This document shows positions 17,085 through 26,426 of a DNA stretch of 64,000 nucleotides, in pieces. The notes below the pieces were generated by a model. The model searched no databases, had not been told where the DNA came from, and worked only from the letters and a program-made list of their open reading frames with translations. How positions within the stretch are numbered: position 1 is the first letter of the stretch; each line of letters starts with the position of its first letter. A program made the translations under genes and the position numbers. The DNA comes from Planctomycetota bacterium. Its GTDB lineage: Bacteria > Planctomycetota > Phycisphaerae > UBA1845 > PWPN01. The DNA is taken from assembly GCA_029550525.1 (NCBI GenBank), contig JAKPHF010000008.1, forward strand, positions 248,001 to 312,000, in the 5' to 3' direction.

Positions 17085-18257
17085 TCACAAAGCGGCCAGG
17101 AGAACCTCCCGTAGCTCGTCGCGGGTCAAGACGATCGGGTTGCCCTTCATGCTGCTGGCGGCCATTGACTTTTCCACGATCGCGTCCGCGTTCGCGGGCT
17201 CGATGTCGTAGGCCCGCAAGCTCGGCACGTTCAGATCGGCCACCAGTCGTGCGACCCACTCCACGCCGTCTTCGATGCTCGCCTCCGCTCTGCCGGTCAC
17301 GATCCGGGCGATCCGACCGTAGCGTTCCAGCGACGGACTGTCCGGTTGCCGCTGCCGCAGGGCCCGCACGTTGGAGGCCATGACGTGCGGCAGGAGCGCA
17401 GCGCAAACCGCGCCGTGCGGAGCCGGATACATCCCGCCGATCGGTCCGGCGAAGCCGTGCACGGCACCGAGTCCCGCATTGGCCAGGGCCAGTCCGCCGA
17501 ACAAACCCGCCAGCGACATGTCCGCTCGAGCGTCCAAATCATCGCCGGCCTGGTATGCCCGGCGCAGCGACCGCGCGACGCAAGCGATGCCCTCGAGACA
17601 GATCGCATCGGTCAGCGGGTTGGCTCGCACGGACACGAACGGCTCGATCAACTGCGTCAGCGCATCGAGCCCCGTCGATGCGGTGACCGCCGGCGGCATG
17701 GACAACGTGAGTTGCGGATCGACCAGTGCCACACGCGGCAGCATGTGTGGGCTGCGAAGGCTGACTTTGACCCCATGCTCCTCCGATCGCAGGACGGCAT
17801 TGCGGGTGACTTCCGCACCCGTACCGGCCGTGGTGGGAATCGCGATGTAGGGCAGGCTGGGATGGGCCAGCGCCTGGCCTCTGCCGATCACTTCGAGGTA
17901 ATCCAAAGGATCGCCCGGATTCGCGGCCAGGGCCGCGATGGCCTTGCCGGCATCGATGGCGCTCCCCCCGCCCAAGCCCACGACCAGACCGCAGGCGCGG
18001 TCCATCGCCAACTGTGCGCCGACCCGGGCCAGCTCGACGGTCGGCTCGCCGGGCACGACAAAATTCAGGCATTCGATGTCGGCCGCGTCCAACACTGCAC
18101 GCAGCCCGTCGGCTCGCTTGGTATCCTTCCCGGTGACCAGCAACGCCCGAGCGTCCGCATCCGATCCGGCCAAAATCTCGCAAGCCAATCGACCGGCCTG
18201 CTCCAACACGCCGCTCCCAAAGACAATCCGGCCGGCGGTCGCAAATTCGAAAGGCAT
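17085..18257 (-). CDS. Iron-containing (group III) alcohol dehydrogenase
   Basis: A 390-residue Fe-ADH fold: NAD-binding GGGSAID (96-102), PTTAGTGAE (141-149) and the metal-binding domain. Expected metal ligands are D198 (GLDALT), a histidine four residues on, and two later histidines. The later ones are present (GAVHGFAG and APHGAVCA), but the usual DALTH histidine is Q202 here. Some subfamilies have this change; metal identity or affinity may differ. The gene downstream of a LsrG-like monooxygenase on the same strand suggests joint handling of a small aldehyde or hydroxyketone. Confidence 0.88.
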   Translation of the reverse strand: MPFEFATAGRIVFGSGVLEQAGRLACEILAGSDADARALLVTGKDTKRADGLRAVLDAADIECLNFVVPGEPTVELARVGAQLAMDRACGLVVGLGGGSAIDAGKAIAALAANPGDPLDYLEVIGRGQALAHPSLPYIAIPTTAGTGAEVTRNAVLRSEEHGVKVSLRSPHMLPRVALVDPQLTLSMPPAVTASTGLDALTQLIEPFVSVRANPLTDAICLEGIACVARSLRRAYQAGDDLDARADMSLAGLFGGLALANAGLGAVHGFAGPIGGMYPAPHGAVCAALLPHVMASNVRALRQRQPDSPSLERYGRIARIVTGRAEASIEDGVEWVARLVADLNVPSLRAYDIEPANADAIVEKSMAASSMKGNPIVLTRDELREVLLAAL

Positions 18258-18273
18258 GGGAACCCCTGAAGAA

Positions 18274-18308
18274 GGAGACAGAAGTCAGAAGTCAGGAGAC
18301 AGAACTCA
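18274..18308. repeat. Tandem 7-mer array
   Basis: Five consecutive 7-base units: GGAGACA, GAAGTCA, GAAGTCA, GGAGACA, GAACTCA. It lies between the ADH start and the LsrG-like gene. Related 7-mer arrays occur at 32674, 36852, 38911 and 40447. Confidence 0.7.
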
Positions 18309-18326
18309 TCGCAACTGGCCGGTGGC

Positions 18327-18632
18327 CTACCAGCCCTCGTCGCCCGGGAACACATTCGCGTATTTCACGCTCACCCGCGGCTCGGCCATCATGTCGGCCA
18401 CGGTGTCGCGCCACTTGGCGTAGTGCGCGGTCTCCTTGTGCAGCGTCGCGTCGTTGGGCGTACGGTAGACCTCGACGAGCAGGAACCGCGTCGGGTCGTC
18501 ATGCTGCTGCAGCACGTCGAACCGGGCGATCCCCGGCTCGCGAACACTATTGGACGCGTTCTCGATGGTCGCCTGGCGAAAGGCCTCGACGCAATCCGGC
18601 TTCACGTGTACGTGGACCTGAACGATGTACAT
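18327..18632 (-). CDS. Antibiotic-biosynthesis-monooxygenase (ABM/LsrG-like) protein
   Basis: A 101-residue ferredoxin-like dimeric alpha/beta barrel protein. It starts with the edge strand [18 protein letters not shown], then has [12 protein letters not shown] and a FLLVEVYRT strand followed by [12 protein letters not shown]. This is the pattern of YgiN and LsrG, the latter acting on phospho-AI-2 breakdown products. Enzymatic role here is unknown; it could be an isomerase or a cofactor-free monooxygenase. It precedes the iron alcohol dehydrogenase by about 70 bp on the same strand, so the two are probably co-transcribed. Confidence 0.85.
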   Translation of the reverse strand: MYIVQVHVHVKPDCVEAFRQATIENASNSVREPGIARFDVLQQHDDPTRFLLVEVYRTPNDATLHKETAHYAKWRDTVADMMAEPRVSVKYANVFPGDEGW

Positions 18633-18994
18633 GCTCGGCTCCTCTGGAAAAAACCTCTTGCTACCGGGGGGGGGCGGGCATCTTGCCCGCCGTTTTCCGG
18701 TTGATGATGCGAACCGGCATCAACAAGGAAAATGATGACGACGTAAGGCGATCCGTGGGCTCACGCCCACGACTACTCACTTCGCGCCCGTTCAGGGCGG
18801 CGGCAGCAACGCCTGCGACTCTTTCACCAGCCCCCAGCCCCAAATTCGCGCGATCCTGTCCATAGTCTAACGCGATCTTCACTGCCTTGCCCATACACGA
18901 GCGCGGCAATAGCGGCCCCACGGCCCGCCGGATAAAATGGGCCCTGCCCCGGGGTGGGGACCAAGAACGGGGTTTCCTGACGGAGATCAAAAAG
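18633..18994. other. Divergent intergenic region
   Basis: About 360 bp. It contains the hairpin at 18673-18691 (next entry) and no supported gene. A GGAG element at about 18982 belongs to the following phosphatase gene. Confidence 0.6.
18673..18691. repeat. Dispersed hairpin GGCGGGCA-TCT-TGCCCGCC
   Basis: Perfect 8-3-8 inverted repeat preceded by a run of eight G; identical arms occur at 20830-20848 in the opposite orientation. Confidence 0.8.
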
Positions 18995-20683
18995 ATGTCA
19001 GTTCGTCGTTTGTGTGCGAGCCTGGTGCTCGCATGTCTGGCTGCTTGCACGACTCTCGGTCTTGCCGCCGCGCCGGCTCAGTCGGTCGATGCGGCTCGAC
19101 CCAAGCTGGTGGTCCTGATCGTCGTGGACCAGTTGCGGGCCGACCTGCTGCCTCGCTTTGGACCGCATTTCGGCCAGGACGGGTTCAAACGGCTCATGCG
19201 GCAGGGCGCGTACTTTCCCAACACCTACCTCACCTACGGCGCGTCTGCGACGGCCGTCGGCCACGCCACCATCGGCACCGGCCGACTCCCTCGCCAGCAC
19301 GGAATCACCAACAACGGATGGTTTCTCGACCCCGACGTCGCCGAGGCGCAAGCTGTCTCGTACGATAAGGACGCCCGGACGGTCGGCCTGGCCGAGAACG
19401 AGTCCGCTCCCGCCCACTCGCCGCGAAATCTGATCGGCCCGGCCCTGGGTGACCAGCTGAAGCTGGCCGACCGCCGTTCTCGCGTCTTCTCCGTCGCGCT
19501 CAAGGATCGGTCCGCCATCTTAATGGCCGGTCGCAATCCCGACGGCGTTTTCTGGTGGGACCGTACCACGGGTAAGTTCGTCACCAGCACATGGTACACC
19601 CAGACCCTCCCGCCATACGTGGTTGCCTACAACGAGAGCCGCTTCGCCGATCGGTACATTGGTCAAGTGTGGGACAAGGCTCTGCCCGCCGAAGCCTACG
19701 CGGCCTGCCAGGCCGTCGACCCGGCGTGGATCAAGTACGACGGCTACGTCGGCAAGACCTTTCCTCACAAGCTGACCAAGTCCGACCCGAACGACGCGGG
19801 CCGGCCCTACGACGCCATCTTCGCATCCCCCTTCGGCAACGAGATCGTCCTGGAGATGGCCAAACGCATTCTCACGAACGAACAACTCGGGTGCGGATCG
19901 GCTACGGATATGCTGTGCGTGAGCTTTTCAGCCAACGACATGGTCGGCCACATCTTCGGCCCCACCAGCGAGGAGGTGCTGGATATGACCGTCCGCACCG
20001 ATCGGCAGATCGCCGAGTTGCTGGCCGAGCTGGATCGCCAGGTTGGGCTCGACCGCTGCGCCATCGCCCTGGCGGGCGATCACGGCGTGAAGGATCCGCC
20101 GCCGATCTCTGCCGATGCGGACTTGGGCGGCGGCTACCTGGACGTCAAAGAACTGACACAGGTGCTGAACCAGGGGCTCGCCGATCAGTTCGGCCCGCTG
20201 GACGACGACCAGCCCTACGTTCAGGGGATTCTTCTGCCTTGGCTGTGGTTCAGTCCGGCTGTCCGCGCGCTCGATGCGGACAAGCAGGTCCAGGTGCTCT
20301 ACGCAACGGTCGATTACCTCGCCGGCGTGGAGTGCATCGCCCAGGTGTTCACGGCGGCCGATCTCGAGGGCCCCTCACCGTTGGCCACGGACACCACGTG
20401 GTGGTTGGCGTGGCGATCCTATTGCCCCGGCCGCTCGGGCGACATCTACATTCACCTGGAGGCCCACTGGGATGTGGCCCACGCCAGCACGACCGGGCAC
20501 GGCACCGCCCACTCCGCCGATCGGCATGTGCCCATCATCCTTGCCGCCCCGGGTGTGCGCCCAGGCCGGTACATGAACGCGGCCGACCTGGTGGACATAG
20601 CGCCGACGCTCGCGGCGATCATTGGCATCGAACCGCCCCTCGACACCGCCGGCCGCGTCCTGTACGAGGCATTCGCGAACTGA
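18995..20683 (+). CDS. PafA-like alkaline phosphatase/phosphodiesterase, secreted
   Basis: A 562-residue protein with a signal peptide (about 1-26, cleavage after LAAAPA-like residues). The alkaline-phosphatase-superfamily core shows the metal-binding VVDQLRADLL (D45), the nucleophile region ASATAVGHATIGTG with T86 and the LPRQHGITNNGWF block. Later metal ligands are in LAGDHGVKD and TGHGTAHSADRHVPII. A threonine nucleophile and this layout match PafA-type phosphomonoesterases and nucleotide pyrophosphatase relatives. It probably releases phosphate from organic esters in the periplasm. Start at ATG 18995, which has GGAG about 9 bases upstream. Confidence 0.88.
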   Translation: MSVRRLCASLVLACLAACTTLGLAAAPAQSVDAARPKLVVLIVVDQLRADLLPRFGPHFGQDGFKRLMRQGAYFPNTYLTYGASATAVGHATIGTGRLPRQHGITNNGWFLDPDVAEAQAVSYDKDARTVGLAENESAPAHSPRNLIGPALGDQLKLADRRSRVFSVALKDRSAILMAGRNPDGVFWWDRTTGKFVTSTWYTQTLPPYVVAYNESRFADRYIGQVWDKALPAEAYAACQAVDPAWIKYDGYVGKTFPHKLTKSDPNDAGRPYDAIFASPFGNEIVLEMAKRILTNEQLGCGSATDMLCVSFSANDMVGHIFGPTSEEVLDMTVRTDRQIAELLAELDRQVGLDRCAIALAGDHGVKDPPPISADADLGGGYLDVKELTQVLNQGLADQFGPLDDDQPYVQGILLPWLWFSPAVRALDADKQVQVLYATVDYLAGVECIAQVFTAADLEGPSPLATDTTWWLAWRSYCPGRSGDIYIHLEAHWDVAHASTTGHGTAHSADRHVPIILAAPGVRPGRYMNAADLVDIAPTLAAIIGIEPPLDTAGRVLYEAFAN

Positions 20684-20754
20684 TTCGCCCTCCGCCGGAT
20701 GCGTCAGTCATCGTGGACGCAAGTCTGCGGTGACATATATGCGCCAACCTTCTC

Positions 20755-20804
20755 TGTGGTGCATGCTTCCTGCCTGCGCGCGCACGCTGGAAGCATGCAC
20801 CACA
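20755..20804. repeat. Long intergenic hairpin
   Basis: A 16-bp perfect stem (arm TGTGGTGCATGCTTCC at 20755-20770, complement at 20789-20804) with an 18-base loop, followed by A-run. It lies between two plus-strand genes and is oriented wrongly for a plus-strand intrinsic terminator. Confidence 0.75.
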
Positions 20805-20829
20805 AAAAAGGGCGCCACACGTGAAAAGA

Positions 20830-20848
20830 GGCGGGCAAGATGCCCGCC
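20830..20848. repeat. Dispersed hairpin GGCGGGCA-AGA-TGCCCGCC
   Basis: Perfect 8-3-8 inverted repeat, 34 bp before the UV endonuclease start; reverse-complement loop of the copy at 18673. Confidence 0.8.
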
Positions 20849-20881
20849 CCCCGACAGCCGGAAGCGGCGCTATCATCCTGC

Positions 20882-21805
20882 ATGAACCGCGCGACATCAT
20901 CGCCGCGAGCCGCAGACTCACGACCACAGCTCGGGCTCGTCTGCATGACGACCGGCTCTGAGGTCCGGTTCCGGACCATCACACGCACTCATTATCTGTC
21001 TCTCTCGCACGCCGAACGGCAGACCAAACTCGAAGAGTTGTACCTCGACAACCTCTCGCGTCTGCGGGCGGCGCTGGAATTCTGCCGGGCACGGAACATT
21101 CGGCTGTATCGAGCCATCTCCGGCCTGTTCCCCATGAGCGACGAGCCGTTGGGCGAGCGAGTTCTTTCGGGTATGGCCAAGGAGCTGGCGGCCGTCGGCA
21201 GACTCGCGCGGCGCTATCGCATTCGCGTCGTGCAGCATCCCGATCAATTTGTCGTACTCAGCTCCGTGTCGGAACACGTGGTTCGCCAGAGCATCGACAT
21301 CCTGCGCAAGCACGCGCTGGCGTTCGACCTGCTGGGCCTGCCTCGCTCGGCCTGGTCGGCCATCATCCTGCACGGGGGCAAGGCCGGCCGTGCCCGCCAG
21401 TTGTTCGAGATCATCCCACAGCTACCCGAGAACGTGCGAAGCCGCCTCGTGCTGGAGAACGACGAATACGCCTACTCCGCCCGCGAAATCCTGGAAATCT
21501 GCCACGGCACCGGCGTGCCCATGGTCTTCGATGCGCATCATCACGTAATTCGGGAGAAACTGGACAGCTACGAGCACCCCAGCGTGACCGAGATGACGCA
21601 AGCCGCCGGGCGAACCTGGCCCAAGCCTGATTGGCAGATCGTGCACTTGTCCAACGGCATCAGTTCCATCGCCGATCCGCGGCACAGCGAACTGATTCAC
21701 ACCGTACCCAGCGCATTTGCCCACGCCCCCTGGATCGAAGTCGAAGCCAAGGGGAAGGAACGGGCGATCGACGAACTCCGCCGGATTTGGCCGCTCGTGC
21801 GGTGA
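20882..21805 (+). CDS. uvsE: UV damage endonuclease UvdE
   Basis: A 307-residue TIM-barrel endonuclease that nicks DNA 5' to UV photoproducts, an alternative to UvrABC. Landmarks in order: LGLVCMTTG, the RNIRLYRAISGLFPMSD strand, the VQHPDQFVVLSS metal-binding motif, IILHGGKAG, LVLENDEYAYS, VFDAHHH (two histidines) and IVHLSNG. All match the UvdE metal site. Start at ATG 20882, shortly before the first strand. It follows the dispersed hairpin and is on its own. Confidence 0.92.
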   Translation: MNRATSSPRAADSRPQLGLVCMTTGSEVRFRTITRTHYLSLSHAERQTKLEELYLDNLSRLRAALEFCRARNIRLYRAISGLFPMSDEPLGERVLSGMAKELAAVGRLARRYRIRVVQHPDQFVVLSSVSEHVVRQSIDILRKHALAFDLLGLPRSAWSAIILHGGKAGRARQLFEIIPQLPENVRSRLVLENDEYAYSAREILEICHGTGVPMVFDAHHHVIREKLDSYEHPSVTEMTQAAGRTWPKPDWQIVHLSNGISSIADPRHSELIHTVPSAFAHAPWIEVEAKGKERAIDELRRIWPLVR

Positions 21806-21858
21806 CTTCTCCGGGCGGCGAACGATCGCGATCATGCGCCACGAACGGACAGAAAACG

Positions 21859-23322
21859 CTACTTGCGCAAGGCCAGCGCCCGGCGGATGCGACGGAGCGT
21901 CCGATCCTTGCCCAGCAGGACGAGCGTGTCGTAGATGGCCGGGCTGACCGTGCCGCCCGAGACGGCGACGCGGATAGGCTGTGCGACCTTGCCCATGCCC
22001 ACCGACTGCGATTCGCAAATGCCCGTCAAGAGTTTTTCAAGTCCCTCGGTGGTCCACGGCTCGTGCGATTCGAGCACGGGCAGGAGCGAGGCGAGCATGT
22101 CGAAGCCGCCCTTTTCGAGCACCTTCTTGACAGCCGCCTCCTCGTAGACGATGGCATCGTCGGGCACGAACATGAAGCCGCTCTTCTGATCGATGTCGCG
22201 GAACGTGCGGAACCCACGGTTGATCCGGAGCAGTTCGCGACGGGTCTCCGGCGTGGGATTCGCCTTGCCGATGGGCGAATCGCTGATGGCCAGGTAGTCG
22301 TCAAAAGCCTCCGCCAGTCGATCCTCGTTCGCGCTGCCGGCGGCATCGGTGTTGAAGGCAAGCAGCTTCTCGCGGTCGAACTTGGCGTTCGTACGGCCGA
22401 TGCGATCGAGGCTGAACAGCTCGATCATCTCCTGCTTGGTCATCTTCTCGCGATCGCCGCCGGGCGACCAGCCGAGCAGCGCGATGAAGTTCAGCAGCGC
22501 CTCGGGCAGATAGCCCGCCACACGGAACGAATGCACCTCAACGTCGCCGTCGCGTTTGGAGAGCTTGCGCCCCTTCATGTCCATGATGAGCGGCAAATGC
22601 GCGTAGCGCGGCGTGGCAAAGCCCAGCGCCCGCTGCAGCGCGATGTGTCGCGGCGTCTGGCTCAGGAACTCCTGGCCTCGCATGACCAGATTCACGCCCA
22701 TGGCCGCATCGTCGACCACGTTGGCCAGATGATAGACGGGCATGCCGTCGGCCTTGCGGATGACGAAGTCGTCCAACTCGCTCGCCGCTACGGTGACGTC
22801 GCCCATGACTTCGTCGTGCACGGTGATGTCCTGGTCGGGCACCTTGAACCGCACGATTACCGGCCGGCCCTCCTCGCGGGCCTTGCGAGCATCGTTCTCA
22901 TCGGGCAGCCGGCTCGGACGAGGGTACTTGAAGGCCTGCTTGCGAGCCTCGGCCTGAGCCCGCATGGCCTCGAGCTCCTCCGGTGTGTCGAAGGCGTAGT
23001 ACGCGTGGCCGCTCTGCAGCAACTGATCGATCTTGCTGTTGTACAGGTCGAGCCGTTGCGACTGAAAGTAAGGCTCGTGGGGTCCCCCGACGCCGATACC
23101 CTCGTCCCACTGCAGGCCGAGCCACCGCAGATCGTCCATGATCTTCTGCTCGGCGCCGGCCACATTCCGCGCGGTGTCGGTATCCTCGATGCGCAGGATG
23201 AACGTGCCGCCGGTCTGGCGGGCCAGCAGGTAGTTGAACAATGCCGTCCGCGCCCCTCCGACGTGGAGATAGCCGGTGGGCGAGGGAGCAAACCGAACCC
23301 GTAACGCTGAAGTCTGGCTCAT
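21859..23322 (-). CDS. gltX: Glutamyl-tRNA synthetase
   Basis: A 487-residue class I synthetase. The HIGH-like motif is in SPTGYLHVGGART (about 14-25), the zinc/acceptor-binding segment follows, and the KMSKS motif is KLSKRDG near residue 250. The C-terminal helical anticodon-binding domain is complete. It is the last gene of an operon after psd and pssA; its ATG overlaps the pssA stop by 4 bases (ATGA). Confidence 0.95.
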   Translation of the reverse strand: MSQTSALRVRFAPSPTGYLHVGGARTALFNYLLARQTGGTFILRIEDTDTARNVAGAEQKIMDDLRWLGLQWDEGIGVGGPHEPYFQSQRLDLYNSKIDQLLQSGHAYYAFDTPEELEAMRAQAEARKQAFKYPRPSRLPDENDARKAREEGRPVIVRFKVPDQDITVHDEVMGDVTVAASELDDFVIRKADGMPVYHLANVVDDAAMGVNLVMRGQEFLSQTPRHIALQRALGFATPRYAHLPLIMDMKGRKLSKRDGDVEVHSFRVAGYLPEALLNFIALLGWSPGGDREKMTKQEMIELFSLDRIGRTNAKFDREKLLAFNTDAAGSANEDRLAEAFDDYLAISDSPIGKANPTPETRRELLRINRGFRTFRDIDQKSGFMFVPDDAIVYEEAAVKKVLEKGGFDMLASLLPVLESHEPWTTEGLEKLLTGICESQSVGMGKVAQPIRVAVSGGTVSPAIYDTLVLLGKDRTLRRIRRALALRK

Positions 23323-24296
23323 GATATCTGTCTAACCGGTGGGGATTCCGTGTGACGGTCGGAGCCGCCGGCATCCTGTCCGCCCCGCTGATGGTCGCGC
23401 CACTTCTGGATGCCCCAGCGGACCAAACCGCTCAAGACGAAGATCCAGGCGACCACGGTGAGCGTCTGCTTGGTGTACAGCACGATCAGCGGCAGGACCA
23501 GGAGCATGGGAATAATGTGGCTGAACGGCCGCCGCTTGAACAGCCAGCTCGCCGCATGCCGATACGGGACCTGGCTGACCATGAGCAGAGCCACGCCGAG
23601 TGCACAGAACGGCAACACGTATGTGATCGCATCGGCGAGCCAGATCCATCCGCCCGTCTGGTCCAGATGATCGTGCAGCCACACCATGGACAGGACATAG
23701 CCGCCGGCGCCGGGCGAGGGCAATCCCTTGAATCCCTCGTGCGATGCGTCGGCCATGGAAGTTTCGACGTTGAACCGCGCCAGCCGCAGTGCCGCGCACG
23801 AGGCGTAGATCAGCCCGATGAGCACGGTCAGTTGGCCGAACCGCTCATACCCGAACGGGGGCTGCCCCCCCCACTGCCAGATTTCGCGGTTCACCATGGT
23901 GACCATGATCAGCGCCGGCGCAGCGCCCCAACTGATCATGTCGGCCAACGAGTCCATCTGCTCGCCGAACTTGCTTTCCGCGCCGGTCTTGCGAGCCACT
24001 CGGCCGTCGAGGGCATCGCAGATCAACGCGCCCACCAGCATCCACACACTGATGGACAGATACGACGGAGCCATGTACTCCAGGAACTCGCTGTTCCAGG
24101 TCAGCGCGTCCTGCGGCTTGCGGTCCCGGCCCAGGTCGAGCATCTCGCGGTTGCACATGTAGATGGCCGCAACGCCCAGGCAAAGATTGCCCAGCGTCAG
24201 CAGCGTGGGCAGCATCCCGATGCGCCGCAGGCGCCGCTTCTTCCTGGCTGCGGCTTCGGCCGGACTGACCGGGGCGGACTTGACGGGTCTGAGCAT
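23319..24296 (-). CDS. pssA: CDP-diacylglycerol--serine O-phosphatidyltransferase
   Basis: A 325-residue integral membrane enzyme that makes phosphatidylserine. The CDP-alcohol phosphotransferase signature is present as CDALDGRVARKTG with the later EQMDSLADM aspartates (D-x2-D-G ... G-x3-D-x3-D). About eight hydrophobic helices surround it, and the basic N-terminus (AARKKRRLRRIGMLPTLLTL) faces the cytoplasm. It sits between psd and gltX, with only 3 bases to the psd stop. The C-terminus is hydrophilic and arginine-rich. Confidence 0.93.
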   Translation of the reverse strand: MLRPVKSAPVSPAEAAARKKRRLRRIGMLPTLLTLGNLCLGVAAIYMCNREMLDLGRDRKPQDALTWNSEFLEYMAPSYLSISVWMLVGALICDALDGRVARKTGAESKFGEQMDSLADMISWGAAPALIMVTMVNREIWQWGGQPPFGYERFGQLTVLIGLIYASCAALRLARFNVETSMADASHEGFKGLPSPGAGGYVLSMVWLHDHLDQTGGWIWLADAITYVLPFCALGVALLMVSQVPYRHAASWLFKRRPFSHIIPMLLVLPLIVLYTKQTLTVVAWIFVLSGLVRWGIQKWRDHQRGGQDAGGSDRHTESPPVRQIS

Positions 24297-24299
24297 GGG

Positions 24300-25022
24300 T
24301 TAAACCCTCGCGCTGGCCGATGTGTCTTGCGCCGGATGGCCGGCCGGCTCGCGGCGGGCCATGATGGTCACCGCCCCGCGGGAGATCTCGCCCACCTGCA
24401 CGCTGGGCCGATACGGCGAGGAGGCGGAGAAGATTAATTCCGTACGCGATCCGAACTTGATCAGCCCGATCCGCTGTCCCCTGCGGACTCGGTCGCCGAC
24501 CTTGAGATTGCAAACGATGCGGCGGGCGATCAACCCGGCGATCTGGCGAACCACGACGAGCCCGTCGGACGGATCGTCCGGCTCGATGACGATGGTGTTG
24601 GCCTCGTTGACTCGTCCGGACTCGGGGTCACGCGCATCCAGGTAACGGCCCGGCTCGTACCGCATGAGCCGCACCACGCCGTCGCAAGGACTGCGGTTGA
24701 TGTGAACGTCGAAAACGCTCAGGAAGATGCTGATCCGCCGAGCCGGTCCGCCGATGTCCGGATGATAGTCCAGATCCACGGTTTCCACGACCCGCCCGTC
24801 GGCCGGGGCGACCATGATCCCGCTCTCGGCCGGCACGACCCGCTCAGGGTCACGGAAAAACGCCAGTCCGCCTGCCCAGGCTATGAGCAGAACGATGCTC
24901 ACCGGCCAGAGCCAAACCCATCCTGACGCCGCCCAGACCAGCGCAGCAGCCGCGGGCGCACCCAGGAGCAGCGTCAACAACAGCATTTCCCGCGCTCCAC
25001 CGCGGGCCAGGGGAACACGCAT
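24300..25022 (-). CDS. psd: Phosphatidylserine decarboxylase proenzyme
   Basis: A 240-residue, archaeal-type short Psd that converts phosphatidylserine to phosphatidylethanolamine. Two N-terminal membrane segments precede the FRDPERVVPAESGIMVAPADG block, FLSVFDVHINRSP with the catalytic histidine, and the autocleavage site in IKFGSRTEL (G-S), which generates the pyruvoyl group. The C-terminus includes VQVGEISRGAVTIMA. I place the start at ATG 25022 because a GAGGG element lies 9 bases upstream; a GTG at 25046 is an alternative. It is the first gene of psd-pssA-gltX. Confidence 0.92.
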   Translation of the reverse strand: MRVPLARGGAREMLLLTLLLGAPAAAALVWAASGWVWLWPVSIVLLIAWAGGLAFFRDPERVVPAESGIMVAPADGRVVETVDLDYHPDIGGPARRISIFLSVFDVHINRSPCDGVVRLMRYEPGRYLDARDPESGRVNEANTIVIEPDDPSDGLVVVRQIAGLIARRIVCNLKVGDRVRRGQRIGLIKFGSRTELIFSASSPYRPSVQVGEISRGAVTIMARREPAGHPAQDTSASARV

Positions 25023-25137
25023 GTGGGTCAACCCTCGTGAAACCACTCATCTTACCGTGGAATCGGCCCGGACGCCACGCCAGCCATCGCCAGATTGTAT
25101 GGCAAGAACGACCGGATCGCGGTGGCCGGTGGGCATG

Positions 25138-25167
25138 AAAAAAGCCCGTCGATGTTCATCGGCGGGC
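25138..25167 (-). terminator. Intrinsic terminator after lysC
   Basis: On the minus strand GCCCGCCGATG pairs with CATCGACGGGC around an AA loop (one C-A mismatch in the stem), followed by six T. It lies 36 bases after the lysC stop. Confidence 0.85.
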
Positions 25168-25202
25168 GAAGTCGGTAAGCGCGGCCGGTGAACCGTCCGA
25201 GA

Positions 25203-26426
25203 CTATTCGCCGTTGTCCAGACCGAAGGCGGTGTGCAGCGTCCGCAGCGCGATTTCCGCGTCCTTCAGGTCGACGATCACGCTGATCACGATCTCGCTGG
25301 TCGAGATGTGCTTGATGTTGATCTTGGCCTCGGACAAGGCGTTGAACATCTTGGCGGCCACCCCGGTGTGCGTCTTCATGCCGATGCCGACGATGCTCAC
25401 CTTGGCCACCTTGTCATCGACCTCGATGGCCTTGATGGGCACTTCTTTGGTCAGTTCGCGGCAGATGACAGCGGCTTCCTTGGCGTCGTCGGTCGTGGTC
25501 GAGAAGCCGATGTTGGCCTCGGCGCCCTGGCTGTAGATGTTCTGGATGATATCGTCCACGACGATGTTGTGCTTGGCGATCTGGGCGAAGATCTTGGACG
25601 CCATGCCCGGCTGGTTGGGAACGCCCTGCAGGACCACCGTGGCCAGATCGCGTTTGAGCGTCACGCCACGGACTACGATATCTTCCATGCCTTTGGTTTC
25701 TGCCACGATCATCGTCCCTTCGGTATCGGTTAGCGCACTGCGCACGTGGATCGGCACATTGTACTTCTTGCCGAATTCGATCGACCTGGAATGCATGACG
25801 CCGGCCCCGAGCGAAGCCAGCTCGAGCATCTCGTCGTAGCTGATCTGCGTGACCTTGCGGGCCTGCGGCACGATCCGCGGGTCGGTCGTGTACACGCCGT
25901 CGACGTCGGTATAGATCTCGCAGACTTCCGCCCCGATGGCGGCGGCGAGAGCGACGGCCGTGGTGTCCGAGCCGCCGCGTCCCAGTGTGGTAATAGCGCC
26001 ATCGGGCGTGACACCCTGGAAGCCGGCCACGATCACGATTTTCCCTTCATCGAGATGGCGGCGGATGCGGCTGCCGTCGATGGACCGGATCCGAGCCTTG
26101 GTGTGGGCGGCGTCCGTCACCATTCCCACCTGCCCGCCCGTGAAGCTGATCGCCTCGTGCCCCGCGGCGTGGATGGCCATGGCCATCAGCGAGATGGAAA
26201 CCTGCTCGCCCGTGGTCAGCAGCATGTCCAGTTCCCGCTTGGGTGGGTTGGGGCTGACTTCTTTGGCCAGGGCAAGGAGTTCGTCCGTGGTATGGCCCAT
26301 GGCGGAGACGACCATCACCACCTGCTTGCCCGCCAACTTGGCCTTGATGGCTCGCCGGGCAGCCCGGTGAATCTTCTCCGCGGTGGCCACGCTGGTCCCG
26401 CCAAACTTCTGTACGATGATGCTCAT
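25203..26426 (-). CDS. lysC: Aspartate kinase (monofunctional, ACT domains)
   Basis: A 407-residue enzyme that phosphorylates aspartate, first step to lysine, methionine and threonine. The kinase domain has VQKFGGTSV at the start, TTGEQVS, LGRGGSDTTAVALAAAIGA and the EIYTDVDGVYTTDPR segment. Two ACT domains follow from about residue 265 (VVLQGVPNQPG; VSIVGIGMKTHTGVA) and bind lysine and/or threonine for feedback. It has its own terminator and is not next to hom, which is 4 kb away. Confidence 0.95.
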   Translation of the reverse strand: MSIIVQKFGGTSVATAEKIHRAARRAIKAKLAGKQVVMVVSAMGHTTDELLALAKEVSPNPPKRELDMLLTTGEQVSISLMAMAIHAAGHEAISFTGGQVGMVTDAAHTKARIRSIDGSRIRRHLDEGKIVIVAGFQGVTPDGAITTLGRGGSDTTAVALAAAIGAEVCEIYTDVDGVYTTDPRIVPQARKVTQISYDEMLELASLGAGVMHSRSIEFGKKYNVPIHVRSALTDTEGTMIVAETKGMEDIVVRGVTLKRDLATVVLQGVPNQPGMASKIFAQIAKHNIVVDDIIQNIYSQGAEANIGFSTTTDDAKEAAVICRELTKEVPIKAIEVDDKVAKVSIVGIGMKTHTGVAAKMFNALSEAKINIKHISTSEIVISVIVDLKDAEIALRTLHTAFGLDNGE

